From Candidatus Saccharimonadia bacterium (lineage in GTDB: Bacteria > Patescibacteriota > Saccharimonadia > Saccharimonadales > UBA4665): a DNA stretch of 15,617 nt. The first letter of the stretch is position 1; each line of letters opens with the position of its first letter. This document shows, in pieces, positions 1 to 6,631 of the stretch. The notes under the pieces were generated by a model. It saw only the letters and a program-made list of their open reading frames with translations. It did not search any database and was not told the origin of the DNA. The stretch spans positions 1 through 15,617 of the forward strand of contig JALQUD010000012.1 in NCBI GenBank assembly GCA_023268595.1. The letters run 5' to 3'. The position numbers were made by a program, and so were the translations under genes.

Positions 1-1
1 C

Positions 2-505
2 ATCAAAGTCGGTGGCGCTACCGAAACCGAACTCGAAGAGAAGAAGTACCGCGTCGACGACGCCGTAGCCGCCGTCAAGGCAGCTTTGGATGAGGGTGTC
101 GTGCCTGGTGGTGGCGTGACGCTGGTCAACCTGGTGTCCAGCATCAAGGTATCCAAGGACGACGACCTGGCTGTCGCTGCCGGTAAGCAACTGCTGGTCA
201 ATGCCCTTGAGCAGCCGTTCCGCGTGCTGCTGACCAACTCGGGCCTCAATGCTGATGAGTGGCTGCCGCAGGTCAAGAAGGCCAAGCCGGGCCATGGCGT
301 CAACGTCAACAAGCCCGGTGAACTGGTCGAGCTCAAGAAGAGCGGCGTGGTCGATCCGGCCCGCGTGACCAAAGAGGCGCTGACGAATGCCGTATCGGTT
401 GCTGGTACCAGCATGACCATGGGCGCCTTGGTCGTCGAAGTTCCCGAAAAGGAAGCTCCGGCTGCCACGCCTGGCGGTATGCCGGGTGGTATGGGCATGA
501 TGTAG
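2..505 (+). CDS. groEL: Chaperonin GroEL (Hsp60), 3' end only
   Basis: The last 167 residues of the ATP-driven folding chamber subunit are present; the gene is cut by the left edge and reading frame is open from base 2. The first visible residues (IKVGGATETELEEKKYRVDDA) lead into the apical-to-equatorial return, followed by VPGGGVTLV, which is highly conserved in the equatorial ATPase domain of all GroELs. The protein ends in a Gly-Met-rich tail (GGMPGGMGMM), the flexible C-terminus typical of bacterial GroEL. The TTG at 86 that could be read as a start is an internal Leu codon of the conserved segment. The gene ends with TAG and is followed by a strong hairpin. No groES is visible. The identification is very secure. 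Confidence 0.97.
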   Translation: MKVGGATETELEEKKYRVDDAVAAVKAALDEGVVPGGGVTLVNLVSSIKVSKDDDLAVAAGKQLLVNALEQPFRVLLTNSGLNADEWLPQVKKAKPGHGVNVNKPGELVELKKSGVVDPARVTKEALTNAVSVAGTSMTMGALVVEVPEKEAPAATPGGMPGGMGMM

Positions 506-542
506 TCTGCCCAGCAGATTACCGGCCCTGTGAGCCGCTTGC

Positions 543-572
543 GAAGACGATGGCTGAAATGCCATCGTCTTC
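543..572 (+). terminator. Hairpin terminator after groEL
   Basis: A perfect 12-bp stem (GAAGACGATGGC at 543-554, its complement at 561-572) with a 6-nt loop lies 37 nt after the groEL stop. It is followed by a mixed U-rich stretch (ATCTATCT), not a clean T run. The stem is strong, but the tract is weak, so it may act as a terminator or as an mRNA 3'-end stabiliser. The ATG at 550 lies inside this stem, which is one reason to reject it as the start of the next gene. Confidence 0.75.
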
Positions 573-597
573 ATCTATCTGGGGTATAAGCGTAAGC

Positions 598-626
598 TTG
601 AGCATAAGAAGTAAATGTGATATAAT
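598..626 (+). promoter_or_regulatory. Sigma-70-type promoter of the 121-aa membrane protein
   Basis: TTGAGC (598-603), a 17-nt spacer and a perfect TATAAT (621-626) preceded by TG one base upstream (extended -10, TGATATAAT). Transcription should start near 633, that is only about 0-4 nt before the ATG at 637, so the mRNA would be leaderless or nearly so. Confidence 0.8.
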
Positions 627-636
627 AAGAAGTGAT

Positions 637-1002
637 ATGTTAGGTTTCAAGCGGGATAAAACGCCCCAGCAAGATAATCAGATTCCATACGAAGTGTATG
701 AGACGTTCCGCCAATCCGCAGAGCGCCGGCGGCTGTTCGCTGTGCGTCTGATCGCGGCTCTGGCAGTCGTCACTTTGGTGATTTTTGGCGGGGTGGCACT
801 GAGCCGCAAGTTGCTTGGTAATAATTCGGACAAACAGCCCGCTCAGCAAACGCAGCAACAGACGCCGCAAGACGATGGACAGGACCAGCCGGCAGACGAT
901 ACTACCCAGAACGGAACGACTCCCGCTCCGCAGGACAGCGGTAACCAGGAGCAGCAGAAAGATCCTGACCTTAACCAGTCAACGGTACCCAAGCCTGAAT
1001 AA
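637..1002 (+). CDS. Small single-pass membrane protein with Gln/Pro-rich tail, unknown function
   Basis: 121 residues. The frame is open upstream to an ATG at 550, but that ATG is inside the groEL terminator stem and upstream of the best promoter, so the ATG at 637 is chosen. Layout: a charged N-terminal segment (residues 1-33, including a RQSAERRR stretch), one transmembrane helix (about 34-56), then a hydrophilic tail rich in Gln, Pro, Asp and Thr that looks disordered. The positive residues before the helix predict the N-terminus inside and the tail outside. There is no cleavable signal peptide, no Cys and no recognisable enzyme motif. I do not recognise a family. It is transcribed alone, between the groEL hairpin and a terminator. 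No Shine-Dalgarno sequence is visible before the start. Confidence 0.7.
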   Translation: MLGFKRDKTPQQDNQIPYEVYETFRQSAERRRLFAVRLIAALAVVTLVIFGGVALSRKLLGNNSDKQPAQQTQQQTPQDDGQDQPADDTTQNGTTPAPQDSGNQEQQKDPDLNQSTVPKPE

Positions 1003-1020
1003 ACCCTCTCGACTGCACAA

Positions 1021-1046
1021 AAAAGAGCGCCCATAGGCGCTCTTTT
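1021..1046. terminator. Bidirectional intrinsic terminator between convergent genes
   Basis: An 11-bp perfect inverted repeat (AAAAGAGCGCC at 1021-1031, GGCGCTCTTTT at 1036-1046) with loop CATA. The A run on the left and T run on the right give a U tract in both directions, so it can end transcripts of both the 121-aa gene (+) and the 199-aa gene (-). Confidence 0.9.
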
Positions 1047-1072
1047 CAGATGAACGGTGGAACGGGTATCCG

Positions 1073-1672
1073 TCAGGCGTCAGTCTGTTGTTGCTGAGTG
1101 AAGTAGTTAATCTCATTGACTACATCAAGCAGCGCCTGGGCTCTGATTTTCTCGTCGGCAATCTGCTTGGCGGCATTCAAGGCCGTTGGTAACAGCGTCT
1201 GATCGTCGGAGGCCTGGATCATCATCATGGTGGTGCGGAACTTCTCTTCCGGGGACTGCTCCAGGACGCCGATGAGTGGCGAAAGATCGTGCAGGGCTGA
1301 TTGCTTCAGTTCAAGCAGGTCGGCTGGTCGGGCAGGTGCAGCTGGGCTAGCCGGTGCCGCAGGCGACGGAGCTGGAGATGGTGCTGGGGGAGGTGTCGGG
1401 GCGCCCACGTTCGGTGCGGAAGGTGCCGGTGGGGCGACAGGTGCGGGAGCGGGCGTCAGCGGAGCAGCCGGTGCCGGCAGTGGGCTGGCGGCAGGGTAGG
1501 GGCTGGCTGTGGCTGCCGGCGGTGCGCCCGGTGTGGAGTGGGCTGGCTGGGCTGGCGCGGGGACGCCTGTCGGAGTTATGGTCGCCGTTTCGTGCTGGGA
1601 GGGCAGAGTCAAGCCGGACGGACCGGCCGGCGCAGACTTAGCGCTTTCGTCAGAATTTTGATGCCCGAACAT
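1073..1672 (-). CDS. Pro/Ala-rich linker protein with C-terminal helical domain, unknown function
   Basis: 199 residues, stop TGA. The start at 1672 is supported by a purine-rich GGGAGGG directly upstream (3-nt gap to ATG). Residues 1-30 are polar; about 35-116 are an almost pure Pro/Ala/Ser/Thr linker, as in stiff interdomain spacers; residues 117-199 form a predicted helical domain (LLELKQSALHDLSPLIGVLEQ onward), ending in a Gln-rich tail. No signal peptide or transmembrane helix is seen, so the protein is probably cytoplasmic, with the linker holding the helical domain away from whatever the N-terminus binds. No known family is recognised. The opposite strand is open in several frames over the linker, an effect of the GC-rich repetitive codons, and these are not called as genes. 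Confidence 0.75.
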   Translation of the reverse strand: MFGHQNSDESAKSAPAGPSGLTLPSQHETATITPTGVPAPAQPAHSTPGAPPAATASPYPAASPLPAPAAPLTPAPAPVAPPAPSAPNVGAPTPPPAPSPAPSPAAPASPAAPARPADLLELKQSALHDLSPLIGVLEQSPEEKFRTTMMMIQASDDQTLLPTALNAAKQIADEKIRAQALLDVVNEINYFTQQQQTDA

Positions 1673-1708
1673 ATTCCCTCCCGGTCCGAATCTAGGTGAT
1701 CGTATAGA

Positions 1709-1736
1709 TTTATACTGCTACTGCTTAGAATTGTAA
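1709..1736 (-). promoter_or_regulatory. Promoter of the 199-aa protein gene
   Basis: Reading the minus strand: TTACAA (1736-1731), 16-nt spacer, TATAAA (1714-1709). Transcription would start near 1702, giving a leader of about 30 nt that contains the GGGAGGG ribosome-binding site at 1682-1676. Confidence 0.6.
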
Positions 1737-1805
1737 TATAAGCGCCGGTGCAAGGCAATGTCTTACGTCTTATGAAGGTGTAAGATGGTCGTACGAGTAA
1801 TAGAT

Positions 1806-1810
1806 AGGAG
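1806..1810 (+). promoter_or_regulatory. Shine-Dalgarno AGGAG that fixes the cupin gene start
   Basis: AGGAG lies 7 nt before the ATG at 1818. The frame is open upstream to an ATG at 1785, but that one has no such site, so 1818 is the start. The promoter of this gene could not be placed with confidence. Confidence 0.8.
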
Positions 1811-1817
1811 AAGCCCC

Positions 1818-2255
1818 ATGAGTGATGACATACCACAGTTCGACCCCGCTACGTTCGCGACCGAGCCATATGTACGGCGTGTTGATAAGCCGTGGGGGTA
1901 CGAGATCCACTGGGTGCCGGAAGGGTTGCCGTATATGGGCAAGATCCTGCACATCAATGAAGGGGCTCAGCTGAGCTTACAGGTGCACGACCAGAAGCAG
2001 GAGAGCTATTTCATGAAGTCCGGCCGGGCGGCTTTGCTGTGGGAGGACCGGCAAGGTGAGATGGTCCGTACCGAGATGGAAGAGGGCTTGGGGTATCGCA
2101 CGTCGGTCGGTCAGAAGCACCGGCTGATCGGCATCACTGATTGCGACATCATCGAAGTGTCGACGCCGGAGCAGGGGACGACCTGGCGTCTGGAAGACGC
2201 CTATGGCCGTCCCGATGAGACCGAGCAGCAGCGCAAGCTGGAGCGCGGCGAATAG
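1818..2255 (+). CDS. Single-domain cupin protein resembling phosphomannose isomerase
   Basis: 145 residues forming one beta-barrel cupin domain. The sequence PWGYEIHW (residues 25-32) followed by LSLQVHDQKQESYF (52-65) matches the metal-binding strand of type I phosphomannose isomerase and of the cupin end of mannose-1-phosphate guanylyltransferase, where the ligands follow a Q-x-H...E pattern (here Q55, H57, E62). H101 in QKHRLIG would be the fourth ligand in the second cupin motif. It probably binds a sugar phosphate or nucleotide sugar; whether it isomerises mannose-6-phosphate is not shown, as it is far shorter than complete type I enzymes. It sits tail to tail with pgi, which fits sugar-phosphate metabolism. 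Starts with a good AGGAG site. Family call is firm, substrate is inference. Confidence 0.82.
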   Translation: MSDDIPQFDPATFATEPYVRRVDKPWGYEIHWVPEGLPYMGKILHINEGAQLSLQVHDQKQESYFMKSGRAALLWEDRQGEMVRTEMEEGLGYRTSVGQKHRLIGITDCDIIEVSTPEQGTTWRLEDAYGRPDETEQQRKLERGE

Positions 2256-2299
2256 GCTGCCGACGGTAGCACGCTGACGGTCGCGCTAGTTATCGTGGT

Positions 2300-3943
2300 T
2301 CAGCGCGCTTCGTCCTGTAACTCAAGGTACGTGCTGAGCAGCTGGGCGCTCGAGGCATCGCCAAGCGCGGTGACGTCTCGGTCCTTCATGGCGGCGTATG
2401 TCTGCTTGGCAAGCGATTTGCCAAGCTCCACGCCCCATTGGTCAAAGGAGTTGATGTTCCAGATGGCGCCCTGGGTAAAAATCTTGTGCTCGTACAGGGC
2501 TGTCAGCTGGCCGAGCGTGTTCGGGGTCAGTTCCGGCGCCAAAATGGTGGTGGAGGGCCGGTTGCCCGGGAACTCGCGGTGCCGGGCGACATCTGCCGGC
2601 AGGCCGAGGGCTTTGGTGTCGGCCAAGGCTTCTTCCGGCGTCTTGCCAAAAGCCAGGGCGGCCGACTGGGCGAACATGTTGGCCATGAGCTTGTCATGAT
2701 GCTCGCCGACCTGATGGCGGGGGTGGACGAACCCGATAAAATCGACCGGCACGATGTCGGTGCCCTGATGCAGCAGCTGATAGAAAGCGTGTTGTCCGTT
2801 GGTGCCCGGCTCACCCCAGATAACCGGACCGGTCTGATAACTGACATAGCGGCCGTCACGCGTGACCCGCTTGCCGTTGCTTTCCATGTTGCCTTGCTGG
2901 AAGTAGGCTGGGAAGCGGCTGAGGTATTGCTCATAGGGTAGGATAGCCTCGCTGCGGGTATCCCAGAAGTTGCCGTACCAGATGCCAAGCAGACCTAGCA
3001 GCATCGGGATATTCTGTTCGATAGGCGCGGTCCGGAAATGCTCGTCCATGGCGTGGAAGCCGGCCAGCATATCATGGAAATTGTCTTTGCCGATAGCTAT
3101 CATCAGCGACAGACCGATGGCGCTGCACAGTGAATAGCGTCCACCGACCCAATCCCAGAATTCGAACATATTGGCGGTGTCGATGCCGAACTCAGCGACC
3201 GCTTGGGCGTTGGTGGAGACGGCGACGAAGTGGTTGGCGGTGGCGTCCTGGCCGAGCGCGGTGGTGATCCAGTCGCGTGCGGTGGTCGCGTTAGTCATCG
3301 TTTCGTCGGTAGTGAACGTCTTGGACGATATGATGAACAGGGTTTCCGCCGGATCCAGATCACGGGTGGCTTCGACGAACTGCGTGGCATCGATGTTAGA
3401 GACGAACCGCAGCGCCAGGTCTCGTTGGCTGAAGTCGCGGAGCGCTTCGTAAGCCATGACCGGACCGAGGTCGCTGCCGCCGATACCGATGTTGATGACC
3501 GTGCGGATACGCTTGCCGGTGGCGCCGGTCCAGCTGCCGTTCCGCACCGAATCGGAGAACTCAGCCATATGGTCCAGTACCCGGAGCACGTCCGGCATGA
3601 CGTCCGTACCATCGACCATTACCGGCCGCCCGGACACATTGCGTAGGGCGGTATGCAGCACGGCACGGTTCTCGGTGGTATTTATTCTGACGCCGTTGAA
3701 CATGTCATCACGCAATTGCTCGACGCCGGACTGGCGGGCGAGGGCGGTTAGCAGCTCCAGGGTGTGGTTGTCTGCGAGATGCTTGGATAGGTCGATCCGT
3801 AGGTCGACGGCCTGGTGCGACCAGCTACCGGCGCGCTGGTCATCGGCTTCAAAGAGTGAACGCATGGATGTGTCGCGCATAGCTTGATGATGGTCCTGCA
3901 GATCCTGCCAGGCCTTTGTCGTGGTTATGTCGGATTCATCCAT
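2300..3943 (-). CDS. pgi: Glucose-6-phosphate isomerase
   Basis: 547 residues, close to the usual length of the long bacterial and eukaryotic form (about 550). Interconverts glucose-6-phosphate and fructose-6-phosphate in the cytoplasm. Visible marks: the SIS-fold phosphate-binding segment NIGIGGSDLGP (151-161); the first family signature DWVGGRYSLCSAIG (264-277); NMESNGKRV with the catalytic base Glu354; GEPGTNGQHAFYQLLHQG with His385; and the second signature FDQWGVELGK (500-509) with Lys509. All catalytic residues are in place. The start at 3943 is fixed by AAGGAG 7 nt upstream. Ends in TGA, 45 nt from the stop of the convergent cupin gene. It is divergent from the two-component operon. 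Confidence 0.97.
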   Translation of the reverse strand: MDESDITTTKAWQDLQDHHQAMRDTSMRSLFEADDQRAGSWSHQAVDLRIDLSKHLADNHTLELLTALARQSGVEQLRDDMFNGVRINTTENRAVLHTALRNVSGRPVMVDGTDVMPDVLRVLDHMAEFSDSVRNGSWTGATGKRIRTVINIGIGGSDLGPVMAYEALRDFSQRDLALRFVSNIDATQFVEATRDLDPAETLFIISSKTFTTDETMTNATTARDWITTALGQDATANHFVAVSTNAQAVAEFGIDTANMFEFWDWVGGRYSLCSAIGLSLMIAIGKDNFHDMLAGFHAMDEHFRTAPIEQNIPMLLGLLGIWYGNFWDTRSEAILPYEQYLSRFPAYFQQGNMESNGKRVTRDGRYVSYQTGPVIWGEPGTNGQHAFYQLLHQGTDIVPVDFIGFVHPRHQVGEHHDKLMANMFAQSAALAFGKTPEEALADTKALGLPADVARHREFPGNRPSTTILAPELTPNTLGQLTALYEHKIFTQGAIWNINSFDQWGVELGKSLAKQTYAAMKDRDVTALGDASSAQLLSTYLELQDEAR

Positions 3944-3950
3944 GGTCGGT

Positions 3951-3977
3951 CTCCTTAGCTATATGCTGCATATTGTA
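3951..3977 (-). promoter_or_regulatory. pgi leader: probable -10 and Shine-Dalgarno
   Basis: On the minus strand TACAAT (3977-3972) is a good -10 hexamer, and AAGGAG (3956-3951) is a near-ideal ribosome-binding site 7 nt before the pgi ATG. The expected transcript start near 3965 gives a leader of about 20 nt. No good -35 box is seen at the right distance. The binding site is certain, the -10 is likely. Confidence 0.55.
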
Positions 3978-4018
3978 CATGGTTGGCGCCGCCATTACCG
4001 ATGCGCTTCGTACAGCTG

Positions 4019-4043
4019 TTGTCAAGTATCCTATGGCATACTG
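4019..4043 (+). promoter_or_regulatory. Possible promoter of the two-component operon
   Basis: TTGTCA (4019-4024) is one base from the -35 consensus. A weak extended -10 (TGGCATACT) follows at a spacing that is too short for the pair to work together, and a 17-nt spacing leads to the poor hexamer TGTAGG. The element is plausible but not well defined. A modest GGAG ribosome-binding site (4069-4072) precedes the response regulator. Confidence 0.3.
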
Positions 4044-4080
4044 TAGGCTGGATGTATCCCGTGAATATGGAGAATGACCT

Positions 4081-4743
4081 ATGAAGATCCTCGTGGTGGA
4101 AGATGAAGTCAAACTGGCACGCAGCCTGGAAAAAGGACTGACCGCCGAAGGTTATGTCGTCGATGTCGTCCATGACAGCAACGATGCTATGAACCTGGTC
4201 AAGACCGGTAGCTACGATCTGGTCCTGTTGGACTGGATGATTCCCGGACCGCACGACGGGCCGGCGCTGATACAGATGTGGCGCGAAGAGCGTGAGCAGG
4301 CGCCGATCCTGCTGCTGACCGCACGGACCACCATCGGTGACCGTGTCAAAGGACTGGATGCCGGCGCTGACGACTACCTGACCAAACCGTTTTCGTTCGA
4401 TGAGCTGTTAGCCAGGGTGCGGGCCCTGTTGCGCCGTCCCAAGGAACACCAGGGCAGCGTGTTGGAGGCGGAAGGCCTCAAGCTGGACATCACTGCCCAC
4501 ACCGCGCAGTATGATGACCAGGAATTACCGTTCACGGCCAAGGAATTCCAGTTGGTGGAATACTTGTTGCGCCATCGCGGCGAAGTGATTGGCAAGGACC
4601 GGCTGCTCGACCATGTCTGGTCGGATGAATCACGCGTGCAGCACAACACGGTCGAGACGTTCGTGGCCAACGTCCGTAAGAAGCTGGGTAAGCATGAGGG
4701 CGTCATAAAGACGGTGCGGGGGTATGGTTACAAGATTGAATAG
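4081..4743 (+). CDS. OmpR/PhoB-family response regulator
   Basis: 220 residues. The receiver domain (1-120) has the acidic pair E7/D8, the phosphoacceptor D51 in LVLLDWMIPG, T80 in LLLTA, and K102 in LTKPF, so it should be phosphorylatable. The loop after D51 reads PGPHDGPALIQ, slightly longer than the common PGMDG. The C-terminal winged-helix DNA-binding domain (about 125-220) contains the typical FTAKEFQLVEYLLRHRGEVIGKD helix region and ends with the RGYGYKIE wing. It activates or represses genes when phosphorylated by the kinase encoded next. The kinase ATG lies inside this gene (20-nt overlap), indicating translational coupling. The closest named types are CiaR/QseB-like regulators; the regulon cannot be read from the window. 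Confidence 0.95.
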   Translation: MKILVVEDEVKLARSLEKGLTAEGYVVDVVHDSNDAMNLVKTGSYDLVLLDWMIPGPHDGPALIQMWREEREQAPILLLTARTTIGDRVKGLDAGADDYLTKPFSFDELLARVRALLRRPKEHQGSVLEAEGLKLDITAHTAQYDDQELPFTAKEFQLVEYLLRHRGEVIGKDRLLDHVWSDESRVQHNTVETFVANVRKKLGKHEGVIKTVRGYGYKIE

Positions 4744-5815
4744 TGCCCGCGGTTGGCAATTGTTCAAATCGGTCCGCGTCAAACTGACGCTGTTCTATCT
4801 GGCGACATTATTCGGTTTCAGCCTGACGCTGACTATCGGTATCCGTATGTTCGCGGAATACGAGATGAACCAGGCGTATCTGGCTCAGGCCGGTGAGTTC
4901 CGTGAACTGGCCCGTAACGGCCTGGATCTGCTGGTGGCTAATCCGGAACGCACCTTCAGGACGGCCCAGGACTACCATGCCCAAGTGGCTAGCGACCATC
5001 TGAACCGCGACCTGATCATGCTCAATCTGGGCGCCTTGGTGATCGGCGGACTCATCAGCTACTGGTTCGCCGGCCGGACGCTGCGGCCGATCGCCGATAT
5101 GCATGAGGCGCAGGCCCGCTTCGTGGCCGATGCCAGCCACGAGCTACGGACGCCATTGGCTAACATACGTGCCGAAAACGAGGTCTTCCTGCGGCAGAAA
5201 ACGTTCGATGAGACGGAAACCCGCGAGCTGGTGCAGAGTAATCTGGAAGAAGTCCAGCGCCTGGAACATCTGTCACGCGATCTGCTTGCGCTGACGCAGT
5301 ATGGACAGACCGAACTCTCCAAGGACATGTTCAAGCTCGATGCCGTGGTGGACGAAGTCGTCGCTCAGATGGACAAACGACTTGAAGATAAGAAGATCAA
5401 GGTGGAGCGGCAGTTGGATGACAGCACGCTGTACGCTAACCAGGAGAGCATCGTCCGGTTACTGATAATACTGCTGGATAACGCCGTCAAGTACGGGCGT
5501 TCACCGGATAGCCCGCAGTCGACGGTCTATATCGCCGGCGCGCGCCACAACTCATATTACGTGTTCACGGTCCGTGACCAGGGTAGGGGAATCGAGCAGG
5601 CTGACCTGCCGCATATCTTCGACCGCCTGTACCGCGGCGATACTGCCCGCAGTAAAGCACCGACTACCGAAGGCACCACCGGCTACGGACTCGGCCTGGC
5701 ATTGGCCAAGGAAATCGTCCAGGCTAACGGAGGTAGTATCCGGGCATATAACGCATCTCAGGGGCAGGGCGGTGCGGTCTTTTCCGTGCAGTTGCCGGTC
5801 AAGAAAGACGCCTAA
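4724..5815 (+). CDS. Membrane sensor histidine kinase, no HAMP domain
   Basis: 363 residues. Two membrane helices (about 20-41 and 97-115) enclose a short outer loop of about 55 residues. Only 24 residues separate the second helix from the phosphoacceptor H139 in ASHELRTPL, too few for a HAMP domain. The kinase core is complete: N box LLDNAVKYG with N253, G1 box DQGRG (285-289), F box HIFDRLYR, G2 box GYGLGLALA (320-327). It should phosphorylate itself at H139 and pass the phosphate to D51 of the preceding regulator. The start at 4724 overlaps the regulator by 20 nt and gives the right N-terminal membrane layout. A small outer loop suggests sensing of membrane state or a small ligand; the signal is unknown. 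Confidence 0.94.
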   Translation: MVTRLNSARGWQLFKSVRVKLTLFYLATLFGFSLTLTIGIRMFAEYEMNQAYLAQAGEFRELARNGLDLLVANPERTFRTAQDYHAQVASDHLNRDLIMLNLGALVIGGLISYWFAGRTLRPIADMHEAQARFVADASHELRTPLANIRAENEVFLRQKTFDETETRELVQSNLEEVQRLEHLSRDLLALTQYGQTELSKDMFKLDAVVDEVVAQMDKRLEDKKIKVERQLDDSTLYANQESIVRLLIILLDNAVKYGRSPDSPQSTVYIAGARHNSYYVFTVRDQGRGIEQADLPHIFDRLYRGDTARSKAPTTEGTTGYGLGLALAKEIVQANGGSIRAYNASQGQGGAVFSVQLPVKKDA

Positions 5816-5885
5816 GCGGTAGTTCCTTAGATAAGCTGGTCCGGGGCCGGAGCGACTGACGGTTCGGCCGGAATCATACGGGATG

Positions 5886-5891
5886 TATAAT
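5886..5891 (+). promoter_or_regulatory. Perfect -10 TATAAT overlapping the first ATG of the DUF1361 gene
   Basis: TATAAT ends exactly 7 nt before the ATG at 5899 and overlaps the in-frame ATG at 5890. If it works as a -10 box, the mRNA begins at about 5898-5899 and cannot contain the first ATG. No good -35 is seen 16-18 nt upstream (TTCGGC at 5863-5868). Confidence 0.65.
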
Positions 5892-5898
5892 GAAAGCA

Positions 5899-6597
5899 AT
5901 GAAGGTGGTACAACCTAGCGCGGCCCGGCCGTTCAGATCGTTCGTGGTGGCACTAGCCGGTATGAGTGGCTTGGCCGTGTTGTTATACGTGATGGGCGCC
6001 GTGCGTGGCAACGGCAGTATGGACTGGTATCTCAACTGGAACCTCTTCCTGGCTTGGATCCCGATGGTTCTGGCCTATGTTCTGGTACGCCGATTGCGTA
6101 CACACGCCTGGTCCAGCTGGCCCTGCCTGGCGCTGAGCCTGGTGTGGTTGTTGTTCCTGCCGAACAGCTTTTACATGGTGAGTGATTTCATCCATCTGGC
6201 CGATATGCCACGTAGCGAAGTCTTATATGATTCGTTGACGTTCACGGTCTATATCCTCAATGCCATGATCCTGGGATATACGGGCTTGTTTCTGGTGCAA
6301 CAAGAACTTGAGAAACGTGTGGCCCGTTGGAAGGCCGTGCTGACCAGCGCTTCGTTGCTGTTCCTATGTAGTTTTGCGATCTACCTGGGGCGTGACTTAC
6401 GTTGGAACAGTTGGGATGTGCTGGTGAATCCGGCGGGTATCCTGTTCGATGTCTCGGAACGGATCCTCGACCCGTCCGGACATCCTGAAACGTTCGTTGT
6501 GACCGGGGTATTCTTCGTATTCCTGATGGGGTTGTATCTGACGCTGAGCGGCCTGGTCAAGGCGATCGGCGAGTATGCCCGTGCCGCTAGTCGTTAG
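5899..6597 (+). CDS. DUF1361 family integral membrane protein
   Basis: 232 residues with about six hydrophobic helices. The central segment FLPNSFYMVSDFIHL is the hallmark of the DUF1361 family, and the second conserved block YLGRDLRWNSWDVLVNP is also present. The function of the family is unknown to me. I chose the second of two in-frame ATGs (5899 rather than 5890), because a perfect -10 hexamer covers the first; the alternative adds only three residues (MKA). No Shine-Dalgarno sequence precedes either ATG. It follows the kinase gene by 83 nt on the same strand but appears to have its own promoter, so joint function with the two-component pair is possible but not shown. It is convergent with the DUF4352 gene, 34 nt between stops. 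Confidence 0.9.
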   Translation: MKVVQPSAARPFRSFVVALAGMSGLAVLLYVMGAVRGNGSMDWYLNWNLFLAWIPMVLAYVLVRRLRTHAWSSWPCLALSLVWLLFLPNSFYMVSDFIHLADMPRSEVLYDSLTFTVYILNAMILGYTGLFLVQQELEKRVARWKAVLTSASLLFLCSFAIYLGRDLRWNSWDVLVNPAGILFDVSERILDPSGHPETFVVTGVFFVFLMGLYLTLSGLVKAIGEYARAASR

Positions 6598-6631
6598 TGC
6601 CGGGCGCTGAGTCGTGACTGGCCAGGGCTGG

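Noticed and set aside
550..636. N-terminal extension of the 121-aa membrane protein from the ATG at 550
   Set aside because: The ATG lies in the groEL terminator stem and upstream of a very good promoter (598-626); the extra residues look like noncoding sequence (Ser/Ile runs) and disturb the membrane-protein layout.
1227..1699. Gly/Ala-rich or Arg/Cys-rich open frames on the plus strand opposite the 199-aa protein
   Set aside because: They mirror the Pro/Ala-rich codons of the real gene (CCG/GCC on one strand gives CGG/GGC on the other) and have no ribosome site or promoter of their own.
1761..1785. Inverted repeat TCTTAC...GTAAGA before the cupin gene as an operator
   Set aside because: Only 6 bp in each arm with a 13-nt gap and no clear promoter to place it against; such repeats arise easily by chance.
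5845..5869. Hairpin GGCCGGA...TTCGGCC between the kinase and DUF1361 genes as a terminator
   Set aside because: The stem is only 7 bp with a G-U pair, the loop is 11 nt and no T run follows, so it was not listed as a feature.
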